Below are positions 1 to 7,723 of a stretch of 16,949 nucleotides of DNA, one piece after another. Below the pieces are notes generated by a model. The model saw nothing but the letters and a program-made list of their open reading frames with translations, was not told the DNA's origin and made no database searches. How positions within the stretch are numbered: position 1 is the stretch's first letter; every line of letters starts with the position of its first letter. The DNA is from an uncultured Sutterella sp. (GTDB taxonomy: Bacteria > Pseudomonadota > Gammaproteobacteria > Burkholderiales > Burkholderiaceae_F). The position numbers and the translations under genes were made by a program. Location: NCBI GenBank assembly GCA_905192805.1, contig CAJJMF010000034.1:1-16949 (forward strand), in the 5' to 3' direction.

Positions 1-117
1 AAGTATCTAAGTCTAGCAAGCCCGACAGGCCCTAAAGTATTGAGGTAATGAGGAAAACTATGACGGGGTAAAGTGAGGGAGTAATGGATGGGTATTGTCA
101 GGCTAGGGGGATGATAA
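1..117. other. non-coding left edge
   Basis: No convincing gene, RNA or repeat is visible here. The stretch is rich in purines on the + strand and has several stop codons in each frame. It lies downstream of the minus-strand radical SAM gene and its terminator, so it may be the flank of a neighbour outside the window. Confidence 0.5.
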
Positions 118-152
118 AAAACGCCAGAATGATCTGGGCACTCTGGCGTTTT
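118..152 (-). terminator. intrinsic terminator of the radical SAM gene
   Basis: Perfect 11-bp inverted repeat (118-128 against 142-152) with a 13-nt loop. Read on the minus strand, the right arm is followed by a run of Ts (complement of the A run at 116-121). It lies about 10 nt past the stop codon of the 161-1468 gene. The four Ts ending the + strand arm mean it could also stop rightward transcripts. Confidence 0.85.
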
Positions 153-160
153 CACGGTGA

Positions 161-1468
161 TTAACAGTCTTCTTCTTTGAGCGGTTTACGCAATTCTGCA
201 CGGACATTGTCCATGGCAGAGTAGAAGGCTTTCATCATGACCAACCCGAGGAATTTACCGGTGTCGGTGACGACAATGCGATCGGGATCGTTGGGGTCAT
301 CTTTGATAGCACCAATCATCTTGAGCCCCATCATTTCTTTGAAGAGGAATGAGTCAACATTGATCCCATGAACTTCTCGGAAATAGCGTCGATTAAGACG
401 ATGAGAGAAAAGGCCAAGCATCAATCGATATTGCATGATGGCATGGAAATCAAAGGTGCGACGTCGTTCAACCCCTGTGAGTCCATTATTGATGCGTTCG
501 CCGTAACGGCGCAGGCTAAACGTATTGACATACAGACTGTCGCCTAAGAAGCTGAATGCGCCCGATCCCACACCGAGATACTCGTCATGGTCGACCACGT
601 ATTCGTCAAAGCCTTCGTCATTGGTTCGTCCAAATGTCCAAGACGTCAGCTGGCGGTAATGTTGTCCCAACGTATCCATGATGACTGCGTATTGGTCAGC
701 CAGTTGATTACCCGTTGCCGCAATAACGTTCTTGACACTTTTTTTCGTTTGCGAGGTCACCATTAATGGATAGGTTGTCACCTGACGGGGGTTGAGCTGA
801 CGGATTTTATCCATGTCATCTTGCAACATGTCCAGCGTTTGGCCTCGGAAGCCAAAAATCATGTCCACGTTACAGGTCGGGAAGAGTTCTTGAGCGTATT
901 GAAGGCGCTCAAAGATCTGTTCCCCGGAGCCAAATTTTTCGTAACGCTCTGCCAACTTCAAGATGTCGTCATTGAAACTTTGTACCCCAATGGACATACG
1001 GTCCACTAACCCCTTCAAGTTGCGGAATTGCGGGGTCATGATAATTTGCGGGTCGGTTTCGCACGAAATTTCTTTGATACTGGGGAAGAGTTTCTTCGCA
1101 TGCTCCAGGGTTTTGATGAGCTCTTCCTCAATAATTGTCGTTGTTCCACCCCCTACGTACATGGATTGAAAGTCATAACCGAGTGCTTTGACATAATCCA
1201 TTTCTTTACGCAAGTTCTGGAAGTACGCACGCGCAGTATGTTCTTTAAACAAAAAACGATGGAATGTGCAGTACGAGCAAAGCGTGTGACAGAACGGGAT
1301 GTGCGCGTATAACAAGTACTGATGACCTTCCTGAGGAGGAGGGGGGCTGTTCAACACCACGGGATCACACCGGAGGTAACGCCCCGTGTAATAGTCCATG
1401 ATTTTGTCAGTCAGATTGATCATCCACTCAGGGAGGTAATCCTGATGTTTGTGTATTGCAGGTGCCAT
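161..1468 (-). CDS. HemN/HemW-like radical SAM protein
   Basis: A 435-residue radical SAM protein of the oxygen-independent coproporphyrinogen III oxidase family. The [4Fe-4S] motif CX3CX2C is at C60, C64 and C67, preceded by the typical HIPFC context. GGGT at 106-109 is a SAM-binding motif, and CETDP (136-140), SIGVQSFND (159-167) and VDMIFGF (201-207) follow family blocks. HemN carries a fourth cysteine two residues after the third; here that position is Phe (F69), as in HemW-type heme chaperones, so true coproporphyrinogen decarboxylation is doubtful. The C-terminal third (about 300-435) resembles the HemN C-terminal domain. The ATG start has no Shine-Dalgarno sequence: it is preceded directly by CCTCCT. 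No in-frame ATG, GTG or TTG lies between it and the upstream stop. A heme-related radical SAM enzyme (HemW-like or ChuW/HutW-like) is the safest reading; the substrate is unknown. Confidence 0.85.
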   Translation of the reverse strand: MAPAIHKHQDYLPEWMINLTDKIMDYYTGRYLRCDPVVLNSPPPPQEGHQYLLYAHIPFCHTLCSYCTFHRFLFKEHTARAYFQNLRKEMDYVKALGYDFQSMYVGGGTTTIIEEELIKTLEHAKKLFPSIKEISCETDPQIIMTPQFRNLKGLVDRMSIGVQSFNDDILKLAERYEKFGSGEQIFERLQYAQELFPTCNVDMIFGFRGQTLDMLQDDMDKIRQLNPRQVTTYPLMVTSQTKKSVKNVIAATGNQLADQYAVIMDTLGQHYRQLTSWTFGRTNDEGFDEYVVDHDEYLGVGSGAFSFLGDSLYVNTFSLRRYGERINNGLTGVERRRTFDFHAIMQYRLMLGLFSHRLNRRYFREVHGINVDSFLFKEMMGLKMIGAIKDDPNDPDRIVVTDTGKFLGLVMMKAFYSAMDNVRAELRKPLKEEDC

Positions 1469-1568
1469 AGGAGGAATCAGCGTAAAAAAGAGTGGCAGAG
1501 GTTCACATTCTAGCCTACTCCTTAGCGCTTAGGTGAAAAGAAATAACTATATAGGTATTGTGTTTATA

Positions 1569-1607
1569 TATTTTCTCCTCACCTGTATCACAGATGAGGA
1601 GAAAATA
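1569..1607. repeat. long imperfect palindrome between two minus-strand genes
   Basis: Arms 1571-1581 and 1595-1605 are perfectly complementary over 11 bp. Two outer A-T pairs extend them (1569-1570 with 1606-1607), and after one mismatch a 4-bp inner stem (1583-1586 with 1590-1593) closes on a 3-nt loop. It lies about 40 nt past the stop of the acyl-CoA synthetase gene and about 100 nt before the radical SAM gene start. Neither strand has a clear T run after the stem, so it is not a classical terminator. It could be a terminator without a strong U tract or a protein-binding site in the radical SAM gene promoter region. Confidence 0.7.
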
Positions 1608-1645
1608 AAATATTTACACGGAGTGAAAAAGCCTCTGCGATAGGT

Positions 1646-3496
1646 TTATCCGTGCGTTGAGTAAAGCTTACGAATAACCTCTTGGAATTTATTGCTCAAT
1701 GGACCGCGTTTGAGTTTTAAGGTGGGTGTCAATAGTCCATTTTCAATCGTCCAAGGTTCTTTGGTTAAGATTACTGAGCGAGGTAAGGCATAGTGCGGAA
1801 AGTCTTTTGCAGCCGTTTTTGCACGACGCAATGCGTTGGATCGTGCTGCCGGAGCATTGAGCGATTCCGGATCATCAGGGTCAAGTCCTAGCTCAGTGGC
1901 GAGTTTCTTCCATTCTTGTTCATCGACGACGGTAATCAATGATAAGAAGGGGCGATTTTCACCAATGATGTAAGCTTGGCTAAAGAGTGGATCGGTTTCA
2001 ATGGCGTTTTCCAAGTCCGCAGGGGGTACCTTTTCCCCTGTGCTGGTGACAATAATTTCTTTAATGCGTCCCTTGATAGAGAGCATTCCAGCTTCATTGA
2101 AGCTACCGACGTCGCCAGTACGGAGCCAACCATCCTCCGTAAAGGCATGAGCACTATCATCGGGACGATTCCAGTACCCTTTCATAATGCTCGGACCACG
2201 AATTTGAATTTCATCCCCTTCGCCTAGACGAACTTCAACATTGTTAAAGGGTTTACCAACCGTCGAGGGTTGGTTGAAGTGTTGATTATTGCCGGCCACG
2301 ATGGGGCTCGCTTCCGTCATGCCATAGCCTTGAATAATCGGTAGTCCAAGGCCACAAAATGTACGGGCAATTTTGCTATTCAAGGCTGCGCCGCCCGAAA
2401 TGGCAATACGCAGACGACCACCGAATTGATCGAGTAGTGTTTTAGAGATCTTCTTGACTAAGAGGGGGCGAATAATGGGGTCAAGCCATTCACGCCAGGT
2501 ATGTTCTACCGGCAACTGGTTGCGCTTACAGAAGTCACGCCAACCCACTTCAACAGCCCAAGCAAAGAAGAAGCGGGCAGTGGCACTGGCCTTCTTGAGT
2601 TTGTCCTCGAGACGAGCAAAAATGCGTTCGTAGACCCGAGGCACGGAGATGACCACATCGGGCTGGATCGTTTTTAAGTCCTCAGCCAACAAAAGAATGG
2701 AGCGGTTGTAGGCAATTTTGCAACCCGTAGCGAGTGCCAAGTAGTAACCAGCCGTACGCTCAAAGGTATGGGAGAGGGGTAAAAACGACAAAAAGGTATC
2801 ACCAGGGTTCGGGGAGACACACTCGAGGGTTGCCTTCACGTTACTGACAATATTACGGTGTGTCAACATAACCCCTTTAGGGCGCCCCGTGGTACCAGAG
2901 GTGTAGATAATGCCTGCTAAGTCGTCAGCGGTTGGCTCTGCAGGAAGCGGTGTATTGGAGGCAGCGCCGCGGGCAAGGTGTTGGGCTTGTCCTTCAATCG
3001 TGAAGTGGTCATCGTACAGTGTTTCTTCCACTTCATTGGGGTCCGTGATGATCACATTCGTGAGGTCAGGCATATCAACACCTGTTGCACGAATTTGTTG
3101 CCATCGCTGAAGTTTATTCGTGACCAAAAGTTTGGCTTGGCTATCAATGATGATGAACGCACAGGCCCCAGGCGTGTCAATCGCATGCAAGGGTACAGGA
3201 ACCAAGTTGTTGGCGAGGGCAGCTTGATCGGCGCAGACGTGATCAATGCTGTTAGGCATAAGGATGGCCACACGCGTTCCCGGTGCTAAGTTCATCGATG
3301 CAAACGCATGACGCCAGGCCAGTACTTTTTCTCCTAATTCTTGATAAGTGAGGTGTTGCCAGTCATTTCGTTCGCGATCAAATTGGCGTAACGCTTCCTG
3401 AGTGGCATAGCGTTTCACACTGTTTTCAAATAACCCTGGCAAGGTATCGAGCTCATCGAGATCATAGGTGAGCGTTCCGGATTGGTTTTCTGTCAC
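1646..3496 (-). CDS. long-chain acyl-CoA synthetase (AMP-forming)
   Basis: An ANL-superfamily enzyme that activates a fatty acid to acyl-AMP and then to acyl-CoA. Numbered from the longest reading (first codon TTG at 3571): ATP-binding P-loop YTSGTTGRPKG 223-233, A5 motif QGYGMTEAS 414-422, A8 region GWLRTGDVG 481-489 and KGRIKEIIVTSTGEK 500-514, and the C-terminal LLTPTLKLKRG with the likely catalytic Lys619. The NGLLTPTLKLKR type of ending and long middle are typical of bacterial FadD15-like long-chain synthetases. I place the start at GTG 3496 because AAAGGA lies 7 nt upstream, while the TTG at 3571 has no ribosome site and the extra 25 residues carry no domain. That gives 616 residues. 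It lies downstream of uup on the same strand, 120 nt after its stop, in a leader with two inverted repeats. Role: fatty acid uptake, recycling or degradation; chain length is not readable. Confidence 0.92.
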   Translation of the reverse strand: MTENQSGTLTYDLDELDTLPGLFENSVKRYATQEALRQFDRERNDWQHLTYQELGEKVLAWRHAFASMNLAPGTRVAILMPNSIDHVCADQAALANNLVPVPLHAIDTPGACAFIIIDSQAKLLVTNKLQRWQQIRATGVDMPDLTNVIITDPNEVEETLYDDHFTIEGQAQHLARGAASNTPLPAEPTADDLAGIIYTSGTTGRPKGVMLTHRNIVSNVKATLECVSPNPGDTFLSFLPLSHTFERTAGYYLALATGCKIAYNRSILLLAEDLKTIQPDVVISVPRVYERIFARLEDKLKKASATARFFFAWAVEVGWRDFCKRNQLPVEHTWREWLDPIIRPLLVKKISKTLLDQFGGRLRIAISGGAALNSKIARTFCGLGLPIIQGYGMTEASPIVAGNNQHFNQPSTVGKPFNNVEVRLGEGDEIQIRGPSIMKGYWNRPDDSAHAFTEDGWLRTGDVGSFNEAGMLSIKGRIKEIIVTSTGEKVPPADLENAIETDPLFSQAYIIGENRPFLSLITVVDEQEWKKLATELGLDPDDPESLNAPAARSNALRRAKTAAKDFPHYALPRSVILTKEPWTIENGLLTPTLKLKRGPLSNKFQEVIRKLYSTHG

Positions 3497-3503
3497 GGAA
3501 GGA

Positions 3504-3509
3504 TCCTTT
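3504..3509 (-). promoter_or_regulatory. ribosome binding site deciding the acyl-CoA synthetase start
   Basis: AAAGGA on the minus strand, 7 nt before the GTG at 3496-3494. It is the only good Shine-Dalgarno match near the 5' end of this reading frame and favours GTG 3496 over TTG 3571. It sits within a 10-bp AAGGATCCTT palindrome. Confidence 0.6.
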
Positions 3510-3528
3510 GTTAATTCATCGATAATAT

Positions 3529-3553
3529 GGGTCGGCGATCGACACCGACCCAA
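3529..3553. repeat. inverted repeat in the acyl-CoA synthetase leader
   Basis: TGGGTCGG and CCGACCCA form a perfect 8-bp, GC-rich inverted repeat with a 9-nt centre that itself contains CGATCG. If translation starts at 3496 it lies entirely in the 5' leader, about 20 nt upstream of the ribosome binding site. It could be a repressor operator or an RNA hairpin. The sequence does not match a fatty-acid regulator motif that I recognise. Confidence 0.5.
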
Positions 3554-3599
3554 TGATTCAAAATACTGCAAATAAAGTCTATTTTACCAACCCAAAAGC

Positions 3600-3613
3600 T
3601 AGGGTTTACCCTA
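3600..3613. repeat. short inverted repeat after uup
   Basis: TAGGGT and ACCCTA separated by TT, just beyond the uup stop codon (3617). There is no T run, so a terminator is unlikely. It may be a protein-binding site for the acyl-CoA synthetase promoter region. Confidence 0.35.
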
Positions 3614-3616
3614 ATA

Positions 3617-5446
3617 TTAATTTTCGAAACTTTGCTTTTTTGCTTCGAGCTCTTCCCAACGTTGGTAGCTTTGTGCAATGTCGTGTTCTAGCTGTTCACT
3701 GAGGGTTTTATCCGCCAGAATCTCATCCAACGGGCGACTGTGGTAATTCGGATCGCTCATTTTATTGATCAACTGGGCTTGCGTTTCTTCGAGCGTCATA
3801 ATTTTGACAGGGAGCTCCTCAAGCTCCTTATTTTCTTTATAAGAAAGCTTTTTTTGTTCTCTTTTGGTGTTGCGTTGTGGCTCCTTAGGAGTGTCTTGAG
3901 CCGGTGGTGTGGGTTTGCGTTCGTCGGGTTGTTGTGCAGACTGAGCGCACCAATCACTGTAGCCACCAATGTACTCTTGCCAATTCCCATTGTCTTCTGG
4001 GGCAAGAACCCGGGTGATGACGTTATCCAAGAAACGCCGGTCGTGGCTAACCAGAATAATGGTGCCAGGGTACGAAGAAAGAGTTTGCTCTAATACGTCC
4101 AAACTATCAATGTCAAGGTCATTGGTGGGCTCATCTAACACTAATAAATTTGCTGGAAGAGCAAAAAGACGAGCTAAAAGAAGGCGATTTCGTTCACCGC
4201 CAGACAAGGAGCTCACTGGAACATTGACACGACGAGGGGGAAATAGAAAGTCTCCCATGTAAGCCACGACATGCTTTTTTTGACCACCGATTTCGACCCA
4301 TTCTGAACCGGGTGAAATGGTTTCGGCCACGGTTTTGCTCAAATCCAATTGTTCGCGGAGCTGATCGAAGTAGGCCACTTTAAGGTTGGTTCCTAACTTA
4401 ATCGTTCCGCTGTCTGGGGTCAGTTCTCCGAGAATGAGTTTGACCAGTGTGCTTTTCCCAACCCCATTAGGACCAATCAAACCCAGCTTCTCTCCACGCA
4501 GAAGGGTAAAGTTAAGGTCTTTGACGATGGGTTTGCTGTCAAACGATTTGTTCAGCCCAGTGACCTCTGCGACGATCTTGCCACTACGGTCTCCCGAGTC
4601 GATATTGAGCAGAATATTGCCTTGGCGTTCACGGCGTGCTTCACGATCACGGCGTAATTGTTCTAAGCGGCGAACACGCCCCTCATTACGGGTACGACGA
4701 GCCTCAATCCCCTTACGAATCCAGACTTCTTCTTGTTTCCAAAACTTATCAAAGCGCTGATTCGCGAGTTCTTCGGCATGGAGTTCATAGTCTTTTTTCT
4801 CTTCGTATGCAGTAAAACTGCCTGGATACGAACGCAATAAACCACGATCCAATTCAACAATTCGGGTGACTACGTTATCTAAAAATTGACGGTCATGAGT
4901 AATCACCACTAACGAACGCATGTTTTTGTATTCGGTGTTACAGATCGTCTCGAGAAGCGAGATGGCTTTGATATCCAGATGATTGGTTGGTTCGTCGAGA
5001 AGCAATACATCAGGGCAGAGTGCAAAGGCTAAGGCGAGGGCCGCGCGTTTTTTCTCCCCACCACTGGCTTGTTGTGGCGCCCCCTTTTCATTGACTTCAA
5101 ATCGGTCGATGTATTCATCGAGGCGAGCGAGTAGGCGCCATTTTTCTCGATCGTCATGGTACTGGTTTAATTGACCTCGCAAAATCAAACTGTCGCGAAT
5201 GGTCGGTGCCTCTGGAAGTATGGGCTCTTGTTCAACGTAGTGCAGGGTGAGCCCATCAACGGCAATACGCTCCCCGTGGTCGGGGAGTTGTTGCGCTGCC
5301 AAAATGGACAAGAACGTACTTTTCCCAGTACCGTTGCGACCAATAACACCAATACGCTCACCAGGGTCTAGGGTGAAATTTGCTCCATCGAGTAGAGGCA
5401 AATCGCCCCATGCTGCATCAACATTTTGTAAAGTGATTAAAGGCAT
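3617..5446 (-). CDS. uup: ABC-F family ATPase Uup
   Basis: A 609-residue soluble protein with two ABC ATPase domains and no membrane segment. Domain 1: Walker A GRNGTGKST 36-44, signature SGGEKKR 128-134, Walker B LLLDEPTNHLD 148-158, switch His at THDR 183-186. Domain 2: Walker A GPNGVGKST 325-333, signature SGGERNR 415-421, Walker B LVLDEPTNDLD 435-445, SHDRRF 467-472. The linker at about 205-275 is rich in Arg, with the ARRTRNEGRVRRLEQLRRDR block typical of Uup. The C-terminal part (about 505-609) is a charged tail with KLSYKE and a predicted coiled coil, the DNA/ribosome-binding domain of Uup. ABC-F proteins act on ribosomes; Uup has been linked to precise transposon excision and to recovery from ribosome or replication stress. 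The start is ATG with no strong ribosome site. It lies 24 nt downstream of the lpoA-side hairpin, leaving little room for its own promoter. Confidence 0.93.
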   Translation of the reverse strand: MPLITLQNVDAAWGDLPLLDGANFTLDPGERIGVIGRNGTGKSTFLSILAAQQLPDHGERIAVDGLTLHYVEQEPILPEAPTIRDSLILRGQLNQYHDDREKWRLLARLDEYIDRFEVNEKGAPQQASGGEKKRAALALAFALCPDVLLLDEPTNHLDIKAISLLETICNTEYKNMRSLVVITHDRQFLDNVVTRIVELDRGLLRSYPGSFTAYEEKKDYELHAEELANQRFDKFWKQEEVWIRKGIEARRTRNEGRVRRLEQLRRDREARRERQGNILLNIDSGDRSGKIVAEVTGLNKSFDSKPIVKDLNFTLLRGEKLGLIGPNGVGKSTLVKLILGELTPDSGTIKLGTNLKVAYFDQLREQLDLSKTVAETISPGSEWVEIGGQKKHVVAYMGDFLFPPRRVNVPVSSLSGGERNRLLLARLFALPANLLVLDEPTNDLDIDSLDVLEQTLSSYPGTIILVSHDRRFLDNVITRVLAPEDNGNWQEYIGGYSDWCAQSAQQPDERKPTPPAQDTPKEPQRNTKREQKKLSYKENKELEELPVKIMTLEETQAQLINKMSDPNYHSRPLDEILADKTLSEQLEHDIAQSYQRWEELEAKKQSFEN

Positions 5447-5470
5447 AACAACCGATCAATTTAGAAAGAT

Positions 5471-5501
5471 AAAGCAGTGCATCTCTTCGGTACACTGCTT
5501 T
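5471..5501. terminator. terminator between lpoA-like gene and uup
   Basis: AAAGCAGTG (5471-5479) pairs with CACTGCTTT (5493-5501) in a 9-bp stem with a 13-nt loop. On the minus strand it follows the lpoA-like stop by about 36 nt and leads into a T-rich stretch. On the + strand it ends in six Ts (5499-5504). It can therefore act in either direction. Confidence 0.7.
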
Positions 5502-5536
5502 TTTGGTTATTTAAACGCGTCTGTGTAAACGGATTT

Positions 5537-6751
5537 TTAATTGGCTTTTTTCACCCCAGATTCCAAAGTCAAGGGCTGAAGTGAGCCATCTTGAATCAAG
5601 ATGCTGAGGGGTTTGCGTTCTACGATATAGCTAAGTTCTCGATTGAGCGTCCAGTCTCCCGCCTCTCCACTGAAGCTGAATTGGTTATTTTGATGAGCCC
5701 AATGTTCAGCGCTGAGTAAGGCATCAAAGCCCAAAGCAAAAAGGCGCTTAGCAGTTAGCGAATAGGGCTGTGGAGTGGCAAACTTTGCTTCAAAGCTATC
5801 TTTGTCATATTTGACGACTAAGGGCGAGTCCACAAAAATAGCATTATTTAAATCATAGACGAGCGAACTCGCGGTGGGGTTTGTGTCGGGATCGCCAGGA
5901 TTCAGAACAGAAATTCCCCACGCTTGGGTACCACGGGGAAGACGATTTAAAACCAAGCTAGCATCCGTGGACCCCATAGCCACTAACGCAAGCGGAAATT
6001 GTTTCTCAGCATTCGCTGTGTTAAAGAGGCGTTTAATGCTGTTGATGGAGGACAAGTCCACCGGTTCAATTTGATAGGGGACATGACGCGCCTGCAACGC
6101 CTCTTCAAAGCCCTCCGTAATGCGGTAATCAGTCTTGCCTGCATCACGCAAGATTAATACCCGAGCATCTGGATAGTGCAATTCATAAAATTCGTTGGCT
6201 ACCAGATTACCAACATAGCTGGCTTCCGTTTCCGTTGACAGCGACATTGAGAGCAAATGCGACGGGGTTTCCGTAGGCGATTGAGACGGGGTATTGAGCG
6301 TCAGCACCGGTAAGGGTAAATAGGGCAGTTGCAAGAGTTCGTCCACGCGGTCACGCTGAAGGGGACCCACAACCACATCTGCACCAGCAAACACGGCGGC
6401 TTGGAGTTGTTGAGCGAGGGTGTGTGCGCGTTCCGTTTCGACTAACAGTAAGCGGATATTCGGTTTAAACATCGCAGCTGCCGTCAGCCCATTGAGCACA
6501 ATCTTATTGGCTGCAATCACGGGGGAATTGTCTTCAGGCATCAAAAACGCCACCGTAATGGGGCGAGAAGAATCCGACGGCAGGGTCCCTGAGGTCGGCG
6601 CTGGTGTTAAGGCGCGCTGACTCGAGCTCGATTGGGTGGTTATCCCAAAGCTCTGTACAGATTCAGCCTCGGTCGTTGCACTAACTGCCACGGGTATTGA
6701 TAGACTTAGCGAGCAACACAGTGCAAAACGAAGTGTGGAAAGGACAGACAC
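5537..6751 (-). CDS. lpoA: LpoA-like penicillin-binding protein activator
   Basis: A 404-residue exported protein with the periplasmic-binding-protein type I fold seen in the C-terminal half of LpoA, the outer-membrane activator of penicillin-binding protein 1A. Residues 1-25 are a signal peptide (Arg at 8, hydrophobic core 9-22, VSA cleavage motif at 23-25). Residues 26-62 are a Ser/Thr/Pro-rich linker. From about 64 the binding-protein fold starts with ITVAFLMPED, and GADVVVGPLQRDRVDEL (103-119) is the typical block. Enterobacterial LpoA is a longer lipoprotein with an N-terminal TPR domain; here that domain is absent and no good lipobox is seen, so it may be periplasmic rather than membrane-anchored. 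The start is GTG with AGGGA 7 nt upstream, inside rsmI. Lying divergent from rsmI matches the enterobacterial lpoA/rsmI neighbourhood and supports the call. A generic substrate-binding protein remains possible. Confidence 0.78.
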   Translation of the reverse strand: MSVLSTLRFALCCSLSLSIPVAVSATTEAESVQSFGITTQSSSSQRALTPAPTSGTLPSDSSRPITVAFLMPEDNSPVIAANKIVLNGLTAAAMFKPNIRLLLVETERAHTLAQQLQAAVFAGADVVVGPLQRDRVDELLQLPYLPLPVLTLNTPSQSPTETPSHLLSMSLSTETEASYVGNLVANEFYELHYPDARVLILRDAGKTDYRITEGFEEALQARHVPYQIEPVDLSSINSIKRLFNTANAEKQFPLALVAMGSTDASLVLNRLPRGTQAWGISVLNPGDPDTNPTASSLVYDLNNAIFVDSPLVVKYDKDSFEAKFATPQPYSLTAKRLFALGFDALLSAEHWAHQNNQFSFSGEAGDWTLNRELSYIVERKPLSILIQDGSLQPLTLESGVKKAN

Positions 6752-6763
6752 GATGAGTTCCCT
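6739..6763. promoter_or_regulatory. interlocked divergent ribosome binding sites
   Basis: The rsmI ribosome site AAAGGA (6739-6744) lies in codons 3-5 of the lpoA-like gene. The lpoA-like ribosome site AGGGA (complement of 6759-6763) lies in codons 3-4 of rsmI. Only base 6752 separates the two start codons, so there is no intergenic promoter. Confidence 0.65.
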
Positions 6764-7661
6764 AATTGAAAAATTAACAACCGATTCATTAGTTCAGATT
6801 TCAGGTTTGCTGACGCAAGAAATCCCTACGAGCGCCCTTTATGTCGTGGGCCTTCCCATTGGTAATTTGGGCGACATCACGCTACGGGCACTATGGATTT
6901 TAAGCAAAGTTGACGCGATTGCGGCAGAAGATACCCGAGAAACTAAGAAACTCTTGGAGAAGTATGGCATTGAGACCAAACTGCTTTCTGTGCGCGAACA
7001 TAACGAACACAGTGGTGCAGAACAAATAATAAACTTTTTATCGCAAGGATGTCGGGTCGCACTCGTGACGGATGCTGGGACACCTGCAGTTTCGGATCCA
7101 GGGGCTAAAGCGGTGAAACTCGTTCAGCAAGCAGGGTACCGTGTAGTGCCGATTCCTGGGGCCTCGGCCGTAGTAACCGCATTGTCGGCGTCTGGTGTTG
7201 AAAGTATTGGTTTTTCCTTTGCAGGGTTTTTGCCGCCTCAATCCAAAGCCCGTGTAGACACCTTGAAGCGCTGGTTATCTCATCCAGAAGCCTTTGTTTT
7301 GTATGAAGCACCGCACCGTTTGGATAAATTACTGGCAGATTTAGTGACCTATATTGAACCGGATCGTGACGTGGTGATTGCCCGCGAGTTAACGAAGAAG
7401 TTTGAAGAACTGGTTTATCTCAAGGGGAGTACCTTGCAGGAATGGGCGAATAACCAGACTCCTAAGGGGGAATACGCCATTATTGTGGGACCTCGACAGG
7501 AGGAAGAGCACTCCGAACTCACAGACGAGCAGAAACGATGGTTGGAGCAGTTGGTCGAGTTGGTGCCTGCCTCGAAGTTAGCGGCTGTCGCAGCCAAGGT
7601 GACCGGGATAGATCGCTCGAGCATTTATCAATTTCTCATGGATTTGAAAGAACCGGTGTAG
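6753..7661 (+). CDS. rsmI: 16S rRNA (cytidine-1402-2'-O)-methyltransferase
   Basis: A 302-residue SAM-dependent tetrapyrrole-methylase-fold enzyme. RsmI 2'-O-methylates C1402 in the 16S rRNA decoding centre, complementing the N4 methylation by RsmH. Motifs: PIGNLGD 35-41, AAEDTR 57-62, VTDAGTPAVSDPG 105-117 (SAM-binding loop), IPGASAVVTALSASG 134-148, GFLP 158-161 and YEAPHRL 184-190. The C-terminal region (about 255-302) is the small helical domain. The frame stays open to 6636, but I start at ATG 6753: AAAGGA lies at 6739-6744, and the family homology begins at about residue 28, leaving a short extra N-terminus. The start codon is one base from the divergent lpoA-like start, so its promoter must lie inside that gene. 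Two parS sites and a terminator follow the stop. Confidence 0.95.
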   Translation: MSSLIEKLTTDSLVQISGLLTQEIPTSALYVVGLPIGNLGDITLRALWILSKVDAIAAEDTRETKKLLEKYGIETKLLSVREHNEHSGAEQIINFLSQGCRVALVTDAGTPAVSDPGAKAVKLVQQAGYRVVPIPGASAVVTALSASGVESIGFSFAGFLPPQSKARVDTLKRWLSHPEAFVLYEAPHRLDKLLADLVTYIEPDRDVVIARELTKKFEELVYLKGSTLQEWANNQTPKGEYAIIVGPRQEEEHSELTDEQKRWLEQLVELVPASKLAAVAAKVTGIDRSSIYQFLMDLKEPV

Positions 7662-7681
7662 TGGTTATCTTTGGAGTGACT

Positions 7682-7697
7682 AGTTTCACGTGAAACA
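7682..7697. other. parS: parS site 1 (ParB binding)
   Basis: The core GTTTCACGTGAAAC (7683-7696) is a perfect 14-bp palindrome and matches the conserved bacterial chromosomal parS consensus (TGTTTCACGTGAAACA) at every position but the first of 16. It lies in the gap between the rsmI stop and the shared terminator. Established knowledge: ParB loads at such sites and spreads to organise origin segregation with ParA and SMC. Confidence 0.9.
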
Positions 7698-7723
7698 TAA
7701 AACCAATGGCTGATGACGATCAA

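Noticed and set aside
3740..4860. Long opposite-strand reading frames across uup
   Set aside because: They overlap a strongly conserved ABC-F gene, have no ribosome sites and show compositions expected of antisense shadows.
6636..6752. Earlier ATG for rsmI at 6636
   Set aside because: The extra 39 residues lie fully inside the lpoA-like gene, and ATG 6753 has a good ribosome site.
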